The notes: generated by a model from the sequence alone, not told the origin. 64,000 nucleotides of DNA from Eubacterium sp. AF36-5BH (GCF_003460505.1 NZ_QTVG01000010.1:32229-96228), one strand, 5' to 3'; counted from the first letter of the stretch, positions 41,162 to 56,510 are shown. Translations and numbers: made by a program.

Positions 41162-41996
41162 GAAAAAAATAATGAGTATTTTACAGTACGTTATATTAAT
41201 TATATTAAGTATCATTTCAATCTTCCCATTTTATTGGATGATTGTGGCAGCTACAAACAAGTCTGTAGATGTATCAAAAGGCACATTAATGATTGGAAGT
41301 CATATTGTAGAGAACTTTAAGTCATTAATGGCATCAGACTTAAATTATTTTGGAGCATTTAAGAACTCAATTATAATCGCAGTAGTTACAACAACACTTG
41401 CAATGATTATTTCATCTGCAGCAGGATATGCTTTTGAAGTATACAAGTCAAAAGCAAGAGACAGAGTATTTAGTGTTATTCTTGTTTCAATGATGATTCC
41501 TTTTGCAGCATTAATGATTCCATTATTCCAGTTATTTGGTAATTTTAATACAATTCCAATATTAAGCTGGATTGGAATTAATACACCGGGATCAGTAATT
41601 ATTATTGCCATAGCAACGGCATTCTTAATTTTCTTCTTCCGTCAGAACACTCAGACATTTCCAAAAGATTTGGTTGAGGCTGCAAGATTAGACGGACTTG
41701 GAGAATTTGGAATTTTCACAAAGATTTTCATTCCAACAATGAAATCAACATACGCAGCAGCTATTATTGTTACATTTATGACAAGCTGGAACAACTACAT
41801 GTGGCCATTAATTTCTTTACAGTCACCTGAAAAGAAAACATTACCACTTATTCTTTCAGCATTAGGTTCATCATACACACCTGATTATGGAATGATGATG
41901 GTAGCAGTTGTAATCGCAACAATCCCAACAGCATTAATCTTCTTCTTAATGCAGAAGAACTTTGTACAGGGAATGACAGGCTCAGTAAAAGGTTAA
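41154..41996 (+). CDS. Carbohydrate ABC transporter permease (MalG type)
   Basis: About six membrane segments over 280 residues, with the EAA loop LVEAARLDGLGEFGIFTKIF (about 176-195). It pairs with the preceding permease. I start at ATG 41154, which overlaps the previous stop and has AGGTG upstream; the frame from GTG 41145 would add three residues. A hairpin (42019-42062) follows without a T tract, so the beta-galactosidase gene 100 bases on may be co-transcribed. Confidence 0.9.
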   Translation: MTKKKIMSILQYVILIILSIISIFPFYWMIVAATNKSVDVSKGTLMIGSHIVENFKSLMASDLNYFGAFKNSIIIAVVTTTLAMIISSAAGYAFEVYKSKARDRVFSVILVSMMIPFAALMIPLFQLFGNFNTIPILSWIGINTPGSVIIIAIATAFLIFFFRQNTQTFPKDLVEAARLDGLGEFGIFTKIFIPTMKSTYAAAIIVTFMTSWNNYMWPLISLQSPEKKTLPLILSALGSSYTPDYGMMMVAVVIATIPTALIFFLMQKNFVQGMTGSVKG

Positions 41997-42018
41997 AAAA
42001 GAACATAAAAAACACAAT

Positions 42019-42062
42019 AATATGGATTATGGTTAAAAGAAATTTTAGCTGTAATCCATATT
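42019..42062. repeat. Perfect 11-bp inverted repeat before the beta-galactosidase gene
   Basis: AATATGGATTA (42019-42029) and TAATCCATATT (42052-42062) with a 22-base loop. There is no T tract, so it may be an operator or an mRNA hairpin. Confidence 0.5.
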
Positions 42063-42075
42063 AGTATAAATATAA

Positions 42076-45132
<3,057 letters not shown>

Positions 45133-45148
45133 AAAAGGTGAGTGAAAA

Positions 45149-46669
45149 ATGTCAGACTTATGTAAAGTGTTAATTGTCGATGATGAGTACATTATGAGAC
45201 AGGGAATAAAACATTTAGTTAATTGGGATAAAGAGGGATTTCTTATCGTTGGTGAAGCCACCAACGGTAAGGAAGCCCTTATTATGGTTGAGGAATTAAA
45301 ACCACATATAGTTGTAATGGATGTTGTAATGCCGGTAATGGACGGAGTGGAACTTACAAAGGAAGTTCATGAAAAATATCCAGACATAAAGATTATTGTT
45401 CTAAGTGGTTTTGATGACTTTTGCTATGTAAAGGAAACTCTCAAAAACGGGGCGATGGATTATATTTTAAAGCCTACATTAACAGGAGAGGTTTTTCTGG
45501 AAGCTTTAAAGAGAGCAGCAGACAGCATACCGGGATTTAGTTTGTCAGGTAACAGCAATTTGAATTTGAATCATGCATTAGAGTGGTACATAGCAGGTTA
45601 TTCAGATTCCATAAACATACAGGATTTCCCTGAATTTGCAAAACTAAATACATATAGGATGTTTGCAGTTGACATAAATTATGCATTTGAAAATGATAAC
45701 GATTATGTAGCAAAAATCAGAAAAGAAATCCGAAAAACACTGGACGAAGCAGAAATCATATTTGGTAGAACAGTTATTGATAACAGAAATTTAATATACG
45801 TTTTTAATTATGATATTGTTTACGAAATCGGTGTTTTGGAAAAATTATCTAGGATTGCTGAAAGGGTAAAAAATGTTAAGCCTAAGGGATTTTTTGTTTT
45901 AAGCAAAAGATTTGAAAAAATACAGGATGTAAGAGAAATTTATTTACAGGTGGAAAGTCAGATAAACAGCGGCTTTTATTATGACAATAAATCAATATTG
46001 AATATGGAATATTCTAAGGAAATCCAGAAAGAAATTCCCAAATTTGATTATAATGATTTCTCCTATGATTTGCGAAATGGTGAATACAATACAGCAATAG
46101 GAAAAATGCGTGGCTATATTGAAAAATGTGCCAAGGCTCATGACAATTGCGAGAAAATCAAGAATAAGGCTAAAAACTTTATTTACAACATTATTATTAT
46201 GCTAGAAGAATATGACATTGATGTTGAACCTATGAGACGTAAGTATTTTAAAGAAATAGAAGAGACTATTTATGTTACTGATTTTTTAAAGAAGCTGGAT
46301 GAAATTTTAGATGAAATAAAAAAGGCTTTTGCTGAAAACATGACAGGTACCGACAGGGTAATGAACAAAATAACAAAGCATATTTTGGAACATTACATGG
46401 AACCATTGGATTTGGATTCTCTGGCAAAAGAGTTTAATTATAATTACAACTATTTATCATCATATTTTAATTCCAAAAATAAGGAGGGTTTCAGTGGTTA
46501 TTTAAACAAAATCAGAATTGAAAAATCCTGTGAAATTTTGAAGAAGGAAGATATACCTATTTCAGACGTAAGTACAATGGTTGGATATTCAGATCATAGT
46601 TATTTTTGTCGTGTATTTAAGAAAACCACAGGGTACACACCAAGTGTGTACAGAAGACGATTTAGATAA
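45149..46669 (+). CDS. AraC-type response regulator (YesN-like)
   Basis: A receiver domain (about residues 3-120) carries the acidic VDDEY site, phosphoacceptor Asp in VVMDVVMPVMDG and Lys in YILKPT. A middle region of unknown structure leads to an AraC/XylS helix-turn-helix pair (about 405-506: LDSLAKEFNYNYNYLSSYFN and ISDVSTMVGYSDHSYFCRVFKK). It activates sugar uptake genes in YesMN-type systems. The start is 16 bases after the beta-galactosidase stop with AAAAGGTGAG upstream, so it is likely in the same operon and controls it. The partner kinase follows 61 bases later. Confidence 0.92.
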   Translation: MSDLCKVLIVDDEYIMRQGIKHLVNWDKEGFLIVGEATNGKEALIMVEELKPHIVVMDVVMPVMDGVELTKEVHEKYPDIKIIVLSGFDDFCYVKETLKNGAMDYILKPTLTGEVFLEALKRAADSIPGFSLSGNSNLNLNHALEWYIAGYSDSINIQDFPEFAKLNTYRMFAVDINYAFENDNDYVAKIRKEIRKTLDEAEIIFGRTVIDNRNLIYVFNYDIVYEIGVLEKLSRIAERVKNVKPKGFFVLSKRFEKIQDVREIYLQVESQINSGFYYDNKSILNMEYSKEIQKEIPKFDYNDFSYDLRNGEYNTAIGKMRGYIEKCAKAHDNCEKIKNKAKNFIYNIIIMLEEYDIDVEPMRRKYFKEIEETIYVTDFLKKLDEILDEIKKAFAENMTGTDRVMNKITKHILEHYMEPLDLDSLAKEFNYNYNYLSSYFNSKNKEGFSGYLNKIRIEKSCEILKKEDIPISDVSTMVGYSDHSYFCRVFKKTTGYTPSVYRRRFR

Positions 46670-46730
46670 AAAACAAAATTGTTACAATATGTATAAAAAG
46701 AATATATTATAAATATTCAGGGAATAAAAT

Positions 46731-48614
46731 ATGAATAGAGAAGATGAAAAAATGCACAGTGAGAAGCCATGGAATAAAAAGATACAGAACAAGAAAGTGC
46801 CAAGCGGTAAGGAAAAAATCCACAAAAGGTACAGTATAAAAAAAGGCTTAAAGGAGAGAAAAGGCAGCCTTATTATTAAAATAATGGCAGCAATTATTAT
46901 CGGTGTTGTTTTAATTAGTCAGATTAATATTCTCCTTGTAAATAAATTTTCAAAAGATTTTTTCAGTGAAGTGTATGGAGATTCACAGGAAAAAAACATT
47001 GAGAAAATACAGGAAGATTTGGAAGAATATTTTGGCAGTATTGAAAAAACATTTGACAATATTTCCACAAGTTATGACATAAATATGTATTACTCAGGCA
47101 AGAATTCGTCATCAGTAGATAAATTTATTGCAATGCATAACATGCAGAAGTCTTTTCAAAATGCATTCGAAAGTAAGCTTAGCGGAACAACGGTCCTGCT
47201 TGTGTCAAAAGAGGGAGAAATCTCTGTAAATAACAATGATGTGCTTACAAAAGAGTGGAAAGAAATTAAACAAAATGAAGTTTTTAATGAAGCACGAAAA
47301 AACAACCGAAAGTTATGTTACAGCTATGTAGATGAAGGCTTTACTTATGCAACTAAGTCAAGCTCCATAATTTTAGGAGTAAAGGCATTAAGAAATATGA
47401 ATAATAAGTTGTATGGTTATGGTGTGATTTTAATACCTGATAGTGAGTTGGATAACTTCTATAGATATGGTGAAAACCAATACAACAGTATTAGCATAAT
47501 TGACAGCAATGGCATGATTGTCTCATCTACTGATAAATATCAAATAGGAGAAACAGATACAGAACTACAAAAGATAACAAACGAAATGCTTGAAAAAGAA
47601 ATCACTGTTGAGAAAATGGAGAAAAACGCAAAGACTAATATGGTTTTGTGTAAAAAAATTCCATACGTGGATTACAGTTTGTGCTTTACGGTAGATGCAA
47701 ATGAGGCCATTGAAAGTCTTTATAATATTTCAACTTTGATGTGGTACATTGCAATAATTACAGGAGCAGTTCTTTTAGTAATTTATATTTTAGTTAGAAG
47801 AACCATGTCGCCATTAAGACAGCTTGGAAGAAAAATGTCTTATGTAGCAAAGGGTGATTTTAATCAATATGCGGAAGTGACAGGGGATGGAGAAATTCAG
47901 GAGCTTGCAAAGTCATATAACAGAATGCTTCATGATATCAACCATTATGTTGACAGCATAATTGAGATACAGAAGCAAAAACGACAGGCTGAGATACATG
48001 CTCTTCAAATGCAGATAAACCCTCATTATATTTACAACACATTAACCAGCATAAAATGGTTGATTATGCAGGGTGATACTGTAAAATCAACAAAAGCAAT
48101 TGATGCATTTATTAAGTTGCTTAGAAGTACAATAAGCAAGTCAGATGAATATATTTCCGTTGAAGAAGAAATAGAAAATCTGAAAAACTACATGTATATT
48201 AACGAAATCCGATATGGCGAAAAAATCAAAACAGAGTTTTTCATAAGCATAAACGAACCGGACCAGTTAATGATTCCTAAAATGATTTTACAGCCGTTTA
48301 TTGAGAATGCATTCTTCCATGGATTTCCTGAGGGACAAAATGGAGAAATTTTTGTGTGTGTAAGAGAAAAAGCAGAAAAACTTATTGTAGAAATTATTGA
48401 CAACGGTGTTGGAATGGATGAAAGACAGGTTAATGAACTTGAAAACGGTAAGAGCAGTAGAAAGTCAGAACATTTTACAGGAATTGGAATTAATAACATA
48501 CGTGACAGACTTAAATTAATATACGAGAATCAATATGAACTGAAAATAAAAAGTTCATTAGGCGAAGGCACAACAGTTACAGTTGTCCTACCTATACAGC
48601 ACAAAGAAATATAA
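46731..48614 (+). CDS. Sensor histidine kinase (YesM-like, HAMP + His_kinase)
   Basis: A basic cytoplasmic N-terminus precedes a first membrane helix (about residues 48-70), an outside sensor region (about 70-330), a second helix (about 335-355), HAMP (about 355-410), then the His_kinase phosphoacceptor block QMQINPHYIYNTL and an ATPase domain (IDNGVGMD, TGIGINNIRDRL). This is the YesM type that senses oligosaccharide or the loaded binding protein. The ATG is preceded by CAGGGA. A double terminator follows. Together with the AraC regulator it forms the locus's two-component system. Confidence 0.9.
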   Translation: MNREDEKMHSEKPWNKKIQNKKVPSGKEKIHKRYSIKKGLKERKGSLIIKIMAAIIIGVVLISQINILLVNKFSKDFFSEVYGDSQEKNIEKIQEDLEEYFGSIEKTFDNISTSYDINMYYSGKNSSSVDKFIAMHNMQKSFQNAFESKLSGTTVLLVSKEGEISVNNNDVLTKEWKEIKQNEVFNEARKNNRKLCYSYVDEGFTYATKSSSIILGVKALRNMNNKLYGYGVILIPDSELDNFYRYGENQYNSISIIDSNGMIVSSTDKYQIGETDTELQKITNEMLEKEITVEKMEKNAKTNMVLCKKIPYVDYSLCFTVDANEAIESLYNISTLMWYIAIITGAVLLVIYILVRRTMSPLRQLGRKMSYVAKGDFNQYAEVTGDGEIQELAKSYNRMLHDINHYVDSIIEIQKQKRQAEIHALQMQINPHYIYNTLTSIKWLIMQGDTVKSTKAIDAFIKLLRSTISKSDEYISVEEEIENLKNYMYINEIRYGEKIKTEFFISINEPDQLMIPKMILQPFIENAFFHGFPEGQNGEIFVCVREKAEKLIVEIIDNGVGMDERQVNELENGKSSRKSEHFTGIGINNIRDRLKLIYENQYELKIKSSLGEGTTVTVVLPIQHKEI

Positions 48615-48631
48615 ATATTATAAGAAGATAT

Positions 48632-48701
48632 AGAAAGGCATCATATAGGAAGCCTTTCTTAAGACGCAGGAATGTAATTATTTTTACAAACCTGCGTTTT
48701 T
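48632..48701 (+). terminator. Two hairpins ending the galactoside locus
   Basis: AGAAAGGC (48632-48639) with GCCTTTCT (48652-48659), then ACGCAGG (48664-48670) with CCTGCGT (48691-48697) and a short T run. The second has the better terminator shape. Confidence 0.75.
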
Positions 48702-48791
48702 AGTGTAATAAAAAATAGTTGCAAACAGGCATGCACCTGACACGTAAAATGTGGTAGGGACCATTCTTTGTTCTAAGAAATTTTGTTTTCT

Positions 48792-49682
48792 CTATGAAAC
48801 AGAATTTCTTAGGAAGTTATAAAATTTCTGAACCGAGGTGCTCATGGCACTACTTTTATTTATAACCAAACAGACTTCTCTAATAGGAAGTTTTTCTTCA
48901 ATATTAATAGGAAAGACTTTTTTATCTTCTATTAGTTCTGTTGCCAAATCTTCCGGATAAAAGCCAATGCCAAGATTATGTGTAATCATGGGAATAATCT
49001 GGTCTGTAGTAGCAACTTCCATATCAGGAGTAAAAGGTACGCTGTGAGCTATATAGAACTTATTGTACAAATCATAAGTTCCTGTACCTTCAGATAAACT
49101 GATTAAAGGAATTTCTGTTAAGTCCTTAAGACTTTTGGCTATGTCTGTAAGGTAACTGTACTTAGGACCGCAAATAAGAATTTCCTTACATTTACTTAAA
49201 GGAATTTTCTCAAGAGGCTTTTTTAATGACATTGGAGTGGTGACAACTGCCAAGTCAATTAAGTTTGCTCTCATGGCACGTATGGCTTCCGGTGTAGAGT
49301 GATTAAAAATACGAATTCTAATATTAGGAAACTGCTCGTGAAAAATTTCAAGTTTATCTAACAGGAAAAGTCGCAGAGCGTTTTCACTAACACCAATTGT
49401 AATAATACCCTTTTCAAAAGTCTTGTCCTGATGAAGCTCCTCTTCACCTAAAGTAAGGTGTTTGTAGGCAATGGAAACATGTTTGTACAGTTTCTTTCCT
49501 TCAGGCGTTAAAATAATGCCACGATTAGAGCGCATGAACAATTTACATTCAAGTTCCTGCTCTAAGTTCCCCATGCATCTGCTTATGTTAGGCTGGCTGT
49601 TTTGTAAAACTTCCGCAGCCTTAGTAAAGCTTTTGTATTTTGCCACAAAATAAAAAATTCTATAATAATCAAAAGTAATCAT
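48792..49682 (-). CDS. LysR family transcriptional regulator
   Basis: A paralog of the regulator at 26248-27135; about half the residues are identical by eye across both the helix-turn-helix (MITFDYYRIFYFVAKYKSFT, SQPNISRCMGNLEQ) and the effector domain (IFNHSTPEAIRAM, VATTDQIIPM). I start it at ATG 49682, which has GGGAGG eight bases upstream; the longer frame from 49796 adds a hydrophobic stretch not found in LysR proteins. Its last codons lie inside a 16-bp inverted repeat (48773-48788 with 48797-48812). Its target is not evident; the ATP synthase operon is divergent but more than 370 bases away. Confidence 0.88.
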   Translation of the reverse strand: MITFDYYRIFYFVAKYKSFTKAAEVLQNSQPNISRCMGNLEQELECKLFMRSNRGIILTPEGKKLYKHVSIAYKHLTLGEEELHQDKTFEKGIITIGVSENALRLFLLDKLEIFHEQFPNIRIRIFNHSTPEAIRAMRANLIDLAVVTTPMSLKKPLEKIPLSKCKEILICGPKYSYLTDIAKSLKDLTEIPLISLSEGTGTYDLYNKFYIAHSVPFTPDMEVATTDQIIPMITHNLGIGFYPEDLATELIEDKKVFPINIEEKLPIREVCLVINKSSAMSTSVQKFYNFLRNSVS

Positions 49683-49847
49683 GTCTAACCTCCCAAGTGA
49701 AAATCTAAATGAAAAATAAATTGTAACCTTATAATATTTCAAAGCATATAAAGATATCATACAAATACATATTATAAGAATATGGAAAACAACCATATAA
49801 CCATTCCATATTATACAAGTATTTAAGAGTGTCTAATTAAATGACGG

Positions 49848-49882
49848 CCTAAAAAAATTAAGTAAAATTAAATTTTTTTAGG
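49848..49882. repeat. Perfect 12-bp inverted repeat in the lysR-atpB gap
   Basis: CCTAAAAAAATT (49848-49859) pairs perfectly with AATTTTTTTAGG (49871-49882). It could terminate stray transcription in either direction or act as a binding site. The rest of the 384-base gap, apart from the atp promoter, shows only AT-rich sequence. Confidence 0.5.
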
Positions 49883-49995
49883 AATTTTTTGACTAATGTA
49901 TAAAATTACCATAAATGTATAATCATTCTAAATTTATATGTACTTTTTATACAATACCATACTAAAATGATATAGTAAATATATTAAAGATATAT

Positions 49996-50025
49996 TTTAC
50001 ATATTCCCAACAAAAGAGTTATAAT
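49996..50025 (+). promoter_or_regulatory. Promoter of the ATP synthase operon
   Basis: TTTACA (49996-50001), 18-base spacer, perfect TATAAT (50020-50025), with a leader of about 35 bases to the atpB start. Confidence 0.7.
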
Positions 50026-50066
50026 ACGTGACAGTTAAAAAGTTGTCATGAAAGGAAGTGAAACTG

Positions 50067-50753
50067 TTGAATGACATTGTTAACAGATTATTAGAAGAGC
50101 TGAATTGCGATGTTGTTTTCACGATTCCAATTTTTGGCGGCATTCCAATTTACGAATCAGTAGTAGTAACTTGGATAATCATGCTGGCGGTTTTGCTCAT
50201 ATGTGTTCTACTTGTTAGAAATTTAAAAGTAGAAAACCCGGGCAGAAAACAAATTGTTTTGGAAACAGCAGTTCAGGGATTGTACAATTTCTTTAAAGGC
50301 ACCATAGGAGAACATGGAACAGCATATATTCCTTATCTTATGTCAGTTGTGCTTTACATAGGAATTGCAAACCTTATTGGTTTAATAGGGTTTAAACCAC
50401 CAACAAAGGATATGAATGTTACAGTGGCACTGGCAGTCATGAGTATAGTCCTTATAGAGGTGGCAGGAGTAAGACAAAAAGGAACTAAAGGATGGTTGAA
50501 AAGCTTCGCAGAGCCTATGCCAATAGTTTTACCAATTAATGTGTTAGAGGTATTTATTAAACCACTTTCACTTTGTATGCGACTATTTGGTAATGTATTA
50601 GGTTCATTTGTAATCATGGAATTATTAAAAATTGTAGTTCCGGCATTCTTACCGGCAGTATTTAGTTGTTACTTCGATATATTCGATGGATTGATTCAGG
50701 CATACGTTTTTGTATTCCTAACATCCTTATTTATAAAAGAAGCAACTGAATAA
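50067..50753 (+). CDS. atpB: F1Fo ATP synthase subunit a (AtpB)
   Basis: A membrane protein of 228 residues with five or six helices. The key Arg of the proton path lies in LSLCMRLFGNVLG, followed by the conserved FGN and a C-terminal QAYVFVFLTSLFI. It forms the half-channels next to the c ring. I favour TTG 50067 because AAAGGAAGTG lies at normal spacing; GTG 50058 (three more residues) touches the Shine-Dalgarno sequence. It is the first gene of the canonical order atpBEFHAGDC; an atpI gene is not present upstream. Confidence 0.93.
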   Translation: MNDIVNRLLEELNCDVVFTIPIFGGIPIYESVVVTWIIMLAVLLICVLLVRNLKVENPGRKQIVLETAVQGLYNFFKGTIGEHGTAYIPYLMSVVLYIGIANLIGLIGFKPPTKDMNVTVALAVMSIVLIEVAGVRQKGTKGWLKSFAEPMPIVLPINVLEVFIKPLSLCMRLFGNVLGSFVIMELLKIVVPAFLPAVFSCYFDIFDGLIQAYVFVFLTSLFIKEATE

Positions 50754-50800
50754 AAATAAAAAGATAAAAACAAATTTGAAAACGTAAAGGAGAAATTATT

Positions 50801-51031
50801 ATGTCAACATCATTATTAGTAGCAATTGGAGCAGGTATTGCAGTATTAACAGGTATTGGAGCAGGTATTGGTATTGGTAAAGCAACAGCATCAGCTTGTG
50901 ATGCAATTGCAAGACAGCCTGAAGCAGAAGGAAAAATCAGTAAGTCACTTCTTTTAGGATGTGCCCTTGCCGAAGCAACAGCTATTTACGGATTCGTAAT
51001 TGCCCTATTAATCATTCTTCTTTTAAAATAA
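50801..51031 (+). CDS. atpE: F1Fo ATP synthase subunit c (AtpE)
   Basis: A 76-residue hairpin of two membrane helices joined by the polar loop ARQPE (residues 37-41), with the ion-binding carboxylate at Glu58 in [10 protein letters not shown]. The Gln and Ser ligands that mark sodium-specific c subunits are replaced: Ile25 stands at the position of Gln32, and Ala59 at the position of Ser66, of the Ilyobacter protein. Proton coupling is thus more likely, though Thr60 is kept. AAAGGAG precedes the ATG. The gene is 47 bases after atpB. Confidence 0.95.
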   Translation: MSTSLLVAIGAGIAVLTGIGAGIGIGKATASACDAIARQPEAEGKISKSLLLGCALAEATAIYGFVIALLIILLLK

Positions 51032-51057
51032 TAAAAGCAGAAAGGTAGGAAAAGCGT

Positions 51058-51510
51058 ATGCTTAAATTAGATATATGGAACATTGTTTGGACAATAGTTA
51101 ATATCTTAGTTCTTTATGCTATATTTAGAAAATTTCTTTTTCAGCCTGTGTTAAAAGTTATACAGGACAGAGAAAACATAATAAAAAATCAAATTGATAA
51201 TGCACAAAAAGTTACAGATGATGCAAATCAGTTGAAAGCGGATTATGAAAAGAAGCTTGAAGTAGCTAAGGATGAAGCCGATAAGATTATTGTTGAAGCT
51301 AGACAGCGTTCTGAAAAAGAAAGAGCCAAGGCTATTGAAGCAACAAAGCAGGAAACTCAGGATATGATGGAAAGAGCCAGAGGCAACATTGAAAGAGAGC
51401 AGGAAAATGCAAGAAAAGCTGTTCAGGCAGATATTGCCAGATTAGCAATTGCAGCAGCAGAAAAAATCGTAAAAACAGGTGATAGAAGTGACAATACAAG
51501 CAGTAAATAA
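51058..51510 (+). CDS. atpF: F1Fo ATP synthase subunit b (AtpF)
   Basis: One membrane helix at the N-terminus (about residues 6-25: WTIVNILVLYAIFRKFLF) followed by a long charged coiled coil (about 35-140), the standard form of the peripheral stalk b subunit that links the membrane part to F1 through delta. At 150 residues it is on the short side but complete. The 3' end overlaps the next gene by 23 bases, indicating translational coupling. Confidence 0.93.
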   Translation: MLKLDIWNIVWTIVNILVLYAIFRKFLFQPVLKVIQDRENIIKNQIDNAQKVTDDANQLKADYEKKLEVAKDEADKIIVEARQRSEKERAKAIEATKQETQDMMERARGNIEREQENARKAVQADIARLAIAAAEKIVKTGDRSDNTSSK

Positions 51511-52006
51511 TGCGAAAGTATTATATGGCTTAAACTTGGATAGAAGTGAAGTTGAAAGTGTAGAGAAGATTTTTTCTCTTACACCACTTCTACAGGAAAC
51601 AATTAACAATCCTACAATTCCAAAGGAAGTTAAAGTCAATATAATAGGAAAAGTATTTTCAAGTGAGAATATTTCAGAAAAGCTTATTAGATTTTTGCAG
51701 GTAATGTGTAAGAACAATCAGGCAGATGACATGAAAGCCATTTTTGAACAGTATTACTTATATTACGACCAGATGAATAAAATAATTCATGCAAAACTGA
51801 TTTGTACTTCATCATTTACAGATGCAGAAAAACAAGAAGCTGACAACATATTAAAAGAAAAATATGCAGATTACAAGGTTATTCTGACACAGGAAATTGA
51901 CGACACGTTATTAGGTGGCTATGTACTTAGAATTGGAAACCATGAGTACGATAAAAGTTATAAAGAACGTTTAAGACAATTGCAGGAGAAGATAACCGGG
52001 AGGTGA
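51488..52006 (+). CDS. atpH: F1Fo ATP synthase subunit delta (AtpH)
   Basis: A soluble helical protein of 172 residues with the delta-family layout: N-terminal helical domain that binds the F1 alpha subunits and a C-terminal part ending in [17 protein letters not shown] (the conserved GG-x(2)-I-x-G pattern). I use GTG 51488, which has AGGTG six bases upstream; GTG 51479 would add three residues. The start lies within atpF and the end overlaps the atpA ribosome-binding region, so the three are tightly coupled. Confidence 0.9.
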   Translation: MTIQAVNNAKVLYGLNLDRSEVESVEKIFSLTPLLQETINNPTIPKEVKVNIIGKVFSSENISEKLIRFLQVMCKNNQADDMKAIFEQYYLYYDQMNKIIHAKLICTSSFTDAEKQEADNILKEKYADYKVILTQEIDDTLLGGYVLRIGNHEYDKSYKERLRQLQEKITGR

Positions 52007-52011
52007 AACAA

Positions 52012-53520
52012 GTGAGTGCAATTAGTGCAGAAAATATAATTTCCATTATACAAAGTGAAATTGAAAACTTTGAATGGAAAGAAAGCGATAGAGAAACCGG
52101 AAAAGTTATATGGGTTGGTGATGGTATCGCCACTATTTACGGAATTGAACATGCCATGTATGGAGAAATCGTAGTTTTCGAAAATGGTACAAAAGGTATG
52201 GTTCAGGATATCCGTCAAAATGAAATAGGATGTATTTTATTTGGTAGAGATACAGGTATTAAGGAAGGCACAAAAGTTGTAAGAACTAAGAAGAAAGCCG
52301 GAGTTCCTGTAGGTAAAGGATTTATCGGAAGAGTAGTAAATGCTTTAGGTGAACCAATTGACGGAAAAGGAAATATTGAAGAAGAAGGATATTTACCAGT
52401 TGAACAGGATGCTCCCGGTATCGTAGACAGAAAATCCGTTGATACACCAATGGAAACAGGTATTTTGTCAATTGACTCAATGTTCCCAATTGGACGTGGA
52501 CAAAGAGAATTAATTATCGGTGACAGACAGACAGGTAAAACATCTATAGCAACTGATACAATTATTAACCAGAGAGGTAAAGATGTTATTTGTATCTACG
52601 TTGCAATCGGACAGAAAGCATCAACAGTTGCAAAGATTGTATCAACTTTGCAGGAACATAAAGCAATGGATTACTCAATAGTAATGTCAGCTACAGCCAG
52701 TGATGCAGCATCATTACAGTATATTGCACCATACGCAGGTACATCAATGGCAGAATTCTTTATGCATCAGGGAAAAGATGTTTTAATTGTATATGATGAT
52801 TTGTCAAAACACGCCGTAGCATACAGAGCTATTTCATTATTATTAGAAAGATCACCTGGACGTGAAGCTTATCCTGGTGACGTATTCTATTTACATTCAA
52901 GATTATTGGAACGTTCAAGCAAATTAAGTGATGAATTAGGCGGTGGTTCAATTACAGCCCTTCCTATTATTGAAACACAGGCAGGCGACGTTTCAGCATA
53001 CATTCCAACAAACGTAATTTCAATTACAGACGGTCAGATATTCCTTGAAAGTAACTTATTTAATTCAGGTATGAGACCAGCCGTAAACGTTGGACTTTCT
53101 GTATCCCGTGTAGGTGGTGCAGCACAGACAAAAGCCATGAAGAAGGCAGCAGGTAGTGTAAGAATTGACCTTGCACAGTACAGAGAAATGGAAGTATTCA
53201 CACAGTTTTCTTCAGACTTGGATGACAACACAAAGAAACAGTTAAATCATGGTAAAGCATTAATGGAACTTTTAAAACAGAAGTTATGCCATCCATATTC
53301 ATTACATGAACAGGTTATGATTCTTACAATGGCAAATAAGGGAATATTCGATGAAGTTCCAACTAAAGAAGTAAGAGATTGTTGTAGAGAAGTTTTAAAT
53401 TATATAGATTTAAAACATGGTGAAATTGCAGAAAAGATTGAAACTGAAAAAGTTCTTACAGAAGAAATTTCAAAGGCAATAATTGATGCAGCACATGAAT
53501 TTATGGAAACAAAGAATTAA
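52012..53520 (+). CDS. atpA: F1Fo ATP synthase subunit alpha (AtpA)
   Basis: Walker A GDRQTGKT, the alpha-specific QKASTVA segment and [20 protein letters not shown] are present. This subunit holds the non-catalytic nucleotide sites of F1. GTG 52012 is the likely start (GGGAGG at optimum spacing); GTG 52003 is too near that site. The resulting length of 502 aa is normal. Confidence 0.96.
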   Translation: MSAISAENIISIIQSEIENFEWKESDRETGKVIWVGDGIATIYGIEHAMYGEIVVFENGTKGMVQDIRQNEIGCILFGRDTGIKEGTKVVRTKKKAGVPVGKGFIGRVVNALGEPIDGKGNIEEEGYLPVEQDAPGIVDRKSVDTPMETGILSIDSMFPIGRGQRELIIGDRQTGKTSIATDTIINQRGKDVICIYVAIGQKASTVAKIVSTLQEHKAMDYSIVMSATASDAASLQYIAPYAGTSMAEFFMHQGKDVLIVYDDLSKHAVAYRAISLLLERSPGREAYPGDVFYLHSRLLERSSKLSDELGGGSITALPIIETQAGDVSAYIPTNVISITDGQIFLESNLFNSGMRPAVNVGLSVSRVGGAAQTKAMKKAAGSVRIDLAQYREMEVFTQFSSDLDDNTKKQLNHGKALMELLKQKLCHPYSLHEQVMILTMANKGIFDEVPTKEVRDCCREVLNYIDLKHGEIAEKIETEKVLTEEISKAIIDAAHEFMETKN

Positions 53521-53541
53521 AATTAAGCAGGAGCGAATAAT

Positions 53542-55834
<2,293 letters not shown>

Positions 55835-55864
55835 AATCATGTATTGCAAGGATTGGAGTAATAT

Positions 55865-56278
55865 ATGGCGACTAATACATTTTATCTAAGAATAGCGTCT
55901 GCTAAGAAGATTTTCTTTTCAGGAAGATGTGTTTCAATTATAGTACCTGTTGCAGATGGGCAGGAAGAAATTCTTGCACACCATGAAAACATGGTCAATG
56001 CAGTAGAAAATGGTGAATTGAAATTTAAACCTGAGGGCGCAGACAAATACACAACAGTAGTTGTAGGGACAGGATTTGCTCAGATAATCAACAACCGAGT
56101 AACTGTTTTAGTAGAAACAGCCGAGTTGCCTGAGGAAATCGACAAAGCCAGAGCTTTAGAGGCAAAAGAAAGAGCCGAAGAACAATTGCGACAAAAGCAA
56201 AGTATGCGTGAATATCATCATTCAAGAGCATCTCTTGCAAGAGCAATGGTTCGACTGAAGGCTACAAGTGGAAAATAA
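55865..56278 (+). CDS. atpC: F1Fo ATP synthase subunit epsilon (AtpC)
   Basis: An N-terminal beta-sandwich (about residues 1-85) with the VPVADGQEEILAHHENMV region and a C-terminal helical hairpin (about 90-137: KARALEAKERAEEQLRQKQS). It modulates ATP hydrolysis. At 137 residues it is complete. It is the last gene of the operon; a terminator lies 12 bases after the stop. Confidence 0.93.
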   Translation: MATNTFYLRIASAKKIFFSGRCVSIIVPVADGQEEILAHHENMVNAVENGELKFKPEGADKYTTVVVGTGFAQIINNRVTVLVETAELPEEIDKARALEAKERAEEQLRQKQSMREYHHSRASLARAMVRLKATSGK

Positions 56279-56289
56279 AGAAGAAAAAG

Positions 56290-56327
56290 AGCAGTAGTAT
56301 TTGTAATGAGGTACTATTGCTTTTTTT
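56290..56327 (+). terminator. Terminator of the ATP synthase operon
   Basis: AGCAGTAGTA (56290-56299) pairs with TACTATTGCT (56312-56321), including one G-T pair, followed by seven T residues. Confidence 0.8.
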
Positions 56328-56432
56328 GGCTCTTTGTCAAGCTTGGGGGAGAAAATAACTTACATAAAATCCTGTGTGATTTTTAAAACTAATTTTAAAA
56401 AGTTTGAATAAATTGAAAAAAAATAAAAAATG

Positions 56433-56461
56433 TTGCATAAAGTCAGTTTACGGTATATAGT
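56433..56461 (+). promoter_or_regulatory. Promoter of the small secreted protein gene
   Basis: TTGCAT (56433-56438), 17-base spacer, TATAGT (56456-56461). Transcription would begin near 56468 and cross a terminator-like hairpin before the gene. Confidence 0.6.
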
Positions 56462-56510
56462 AAAAATGTGGTATAAAGAAACTAAAAGAAAAAACAAGAA
56501 ATAAATATAA

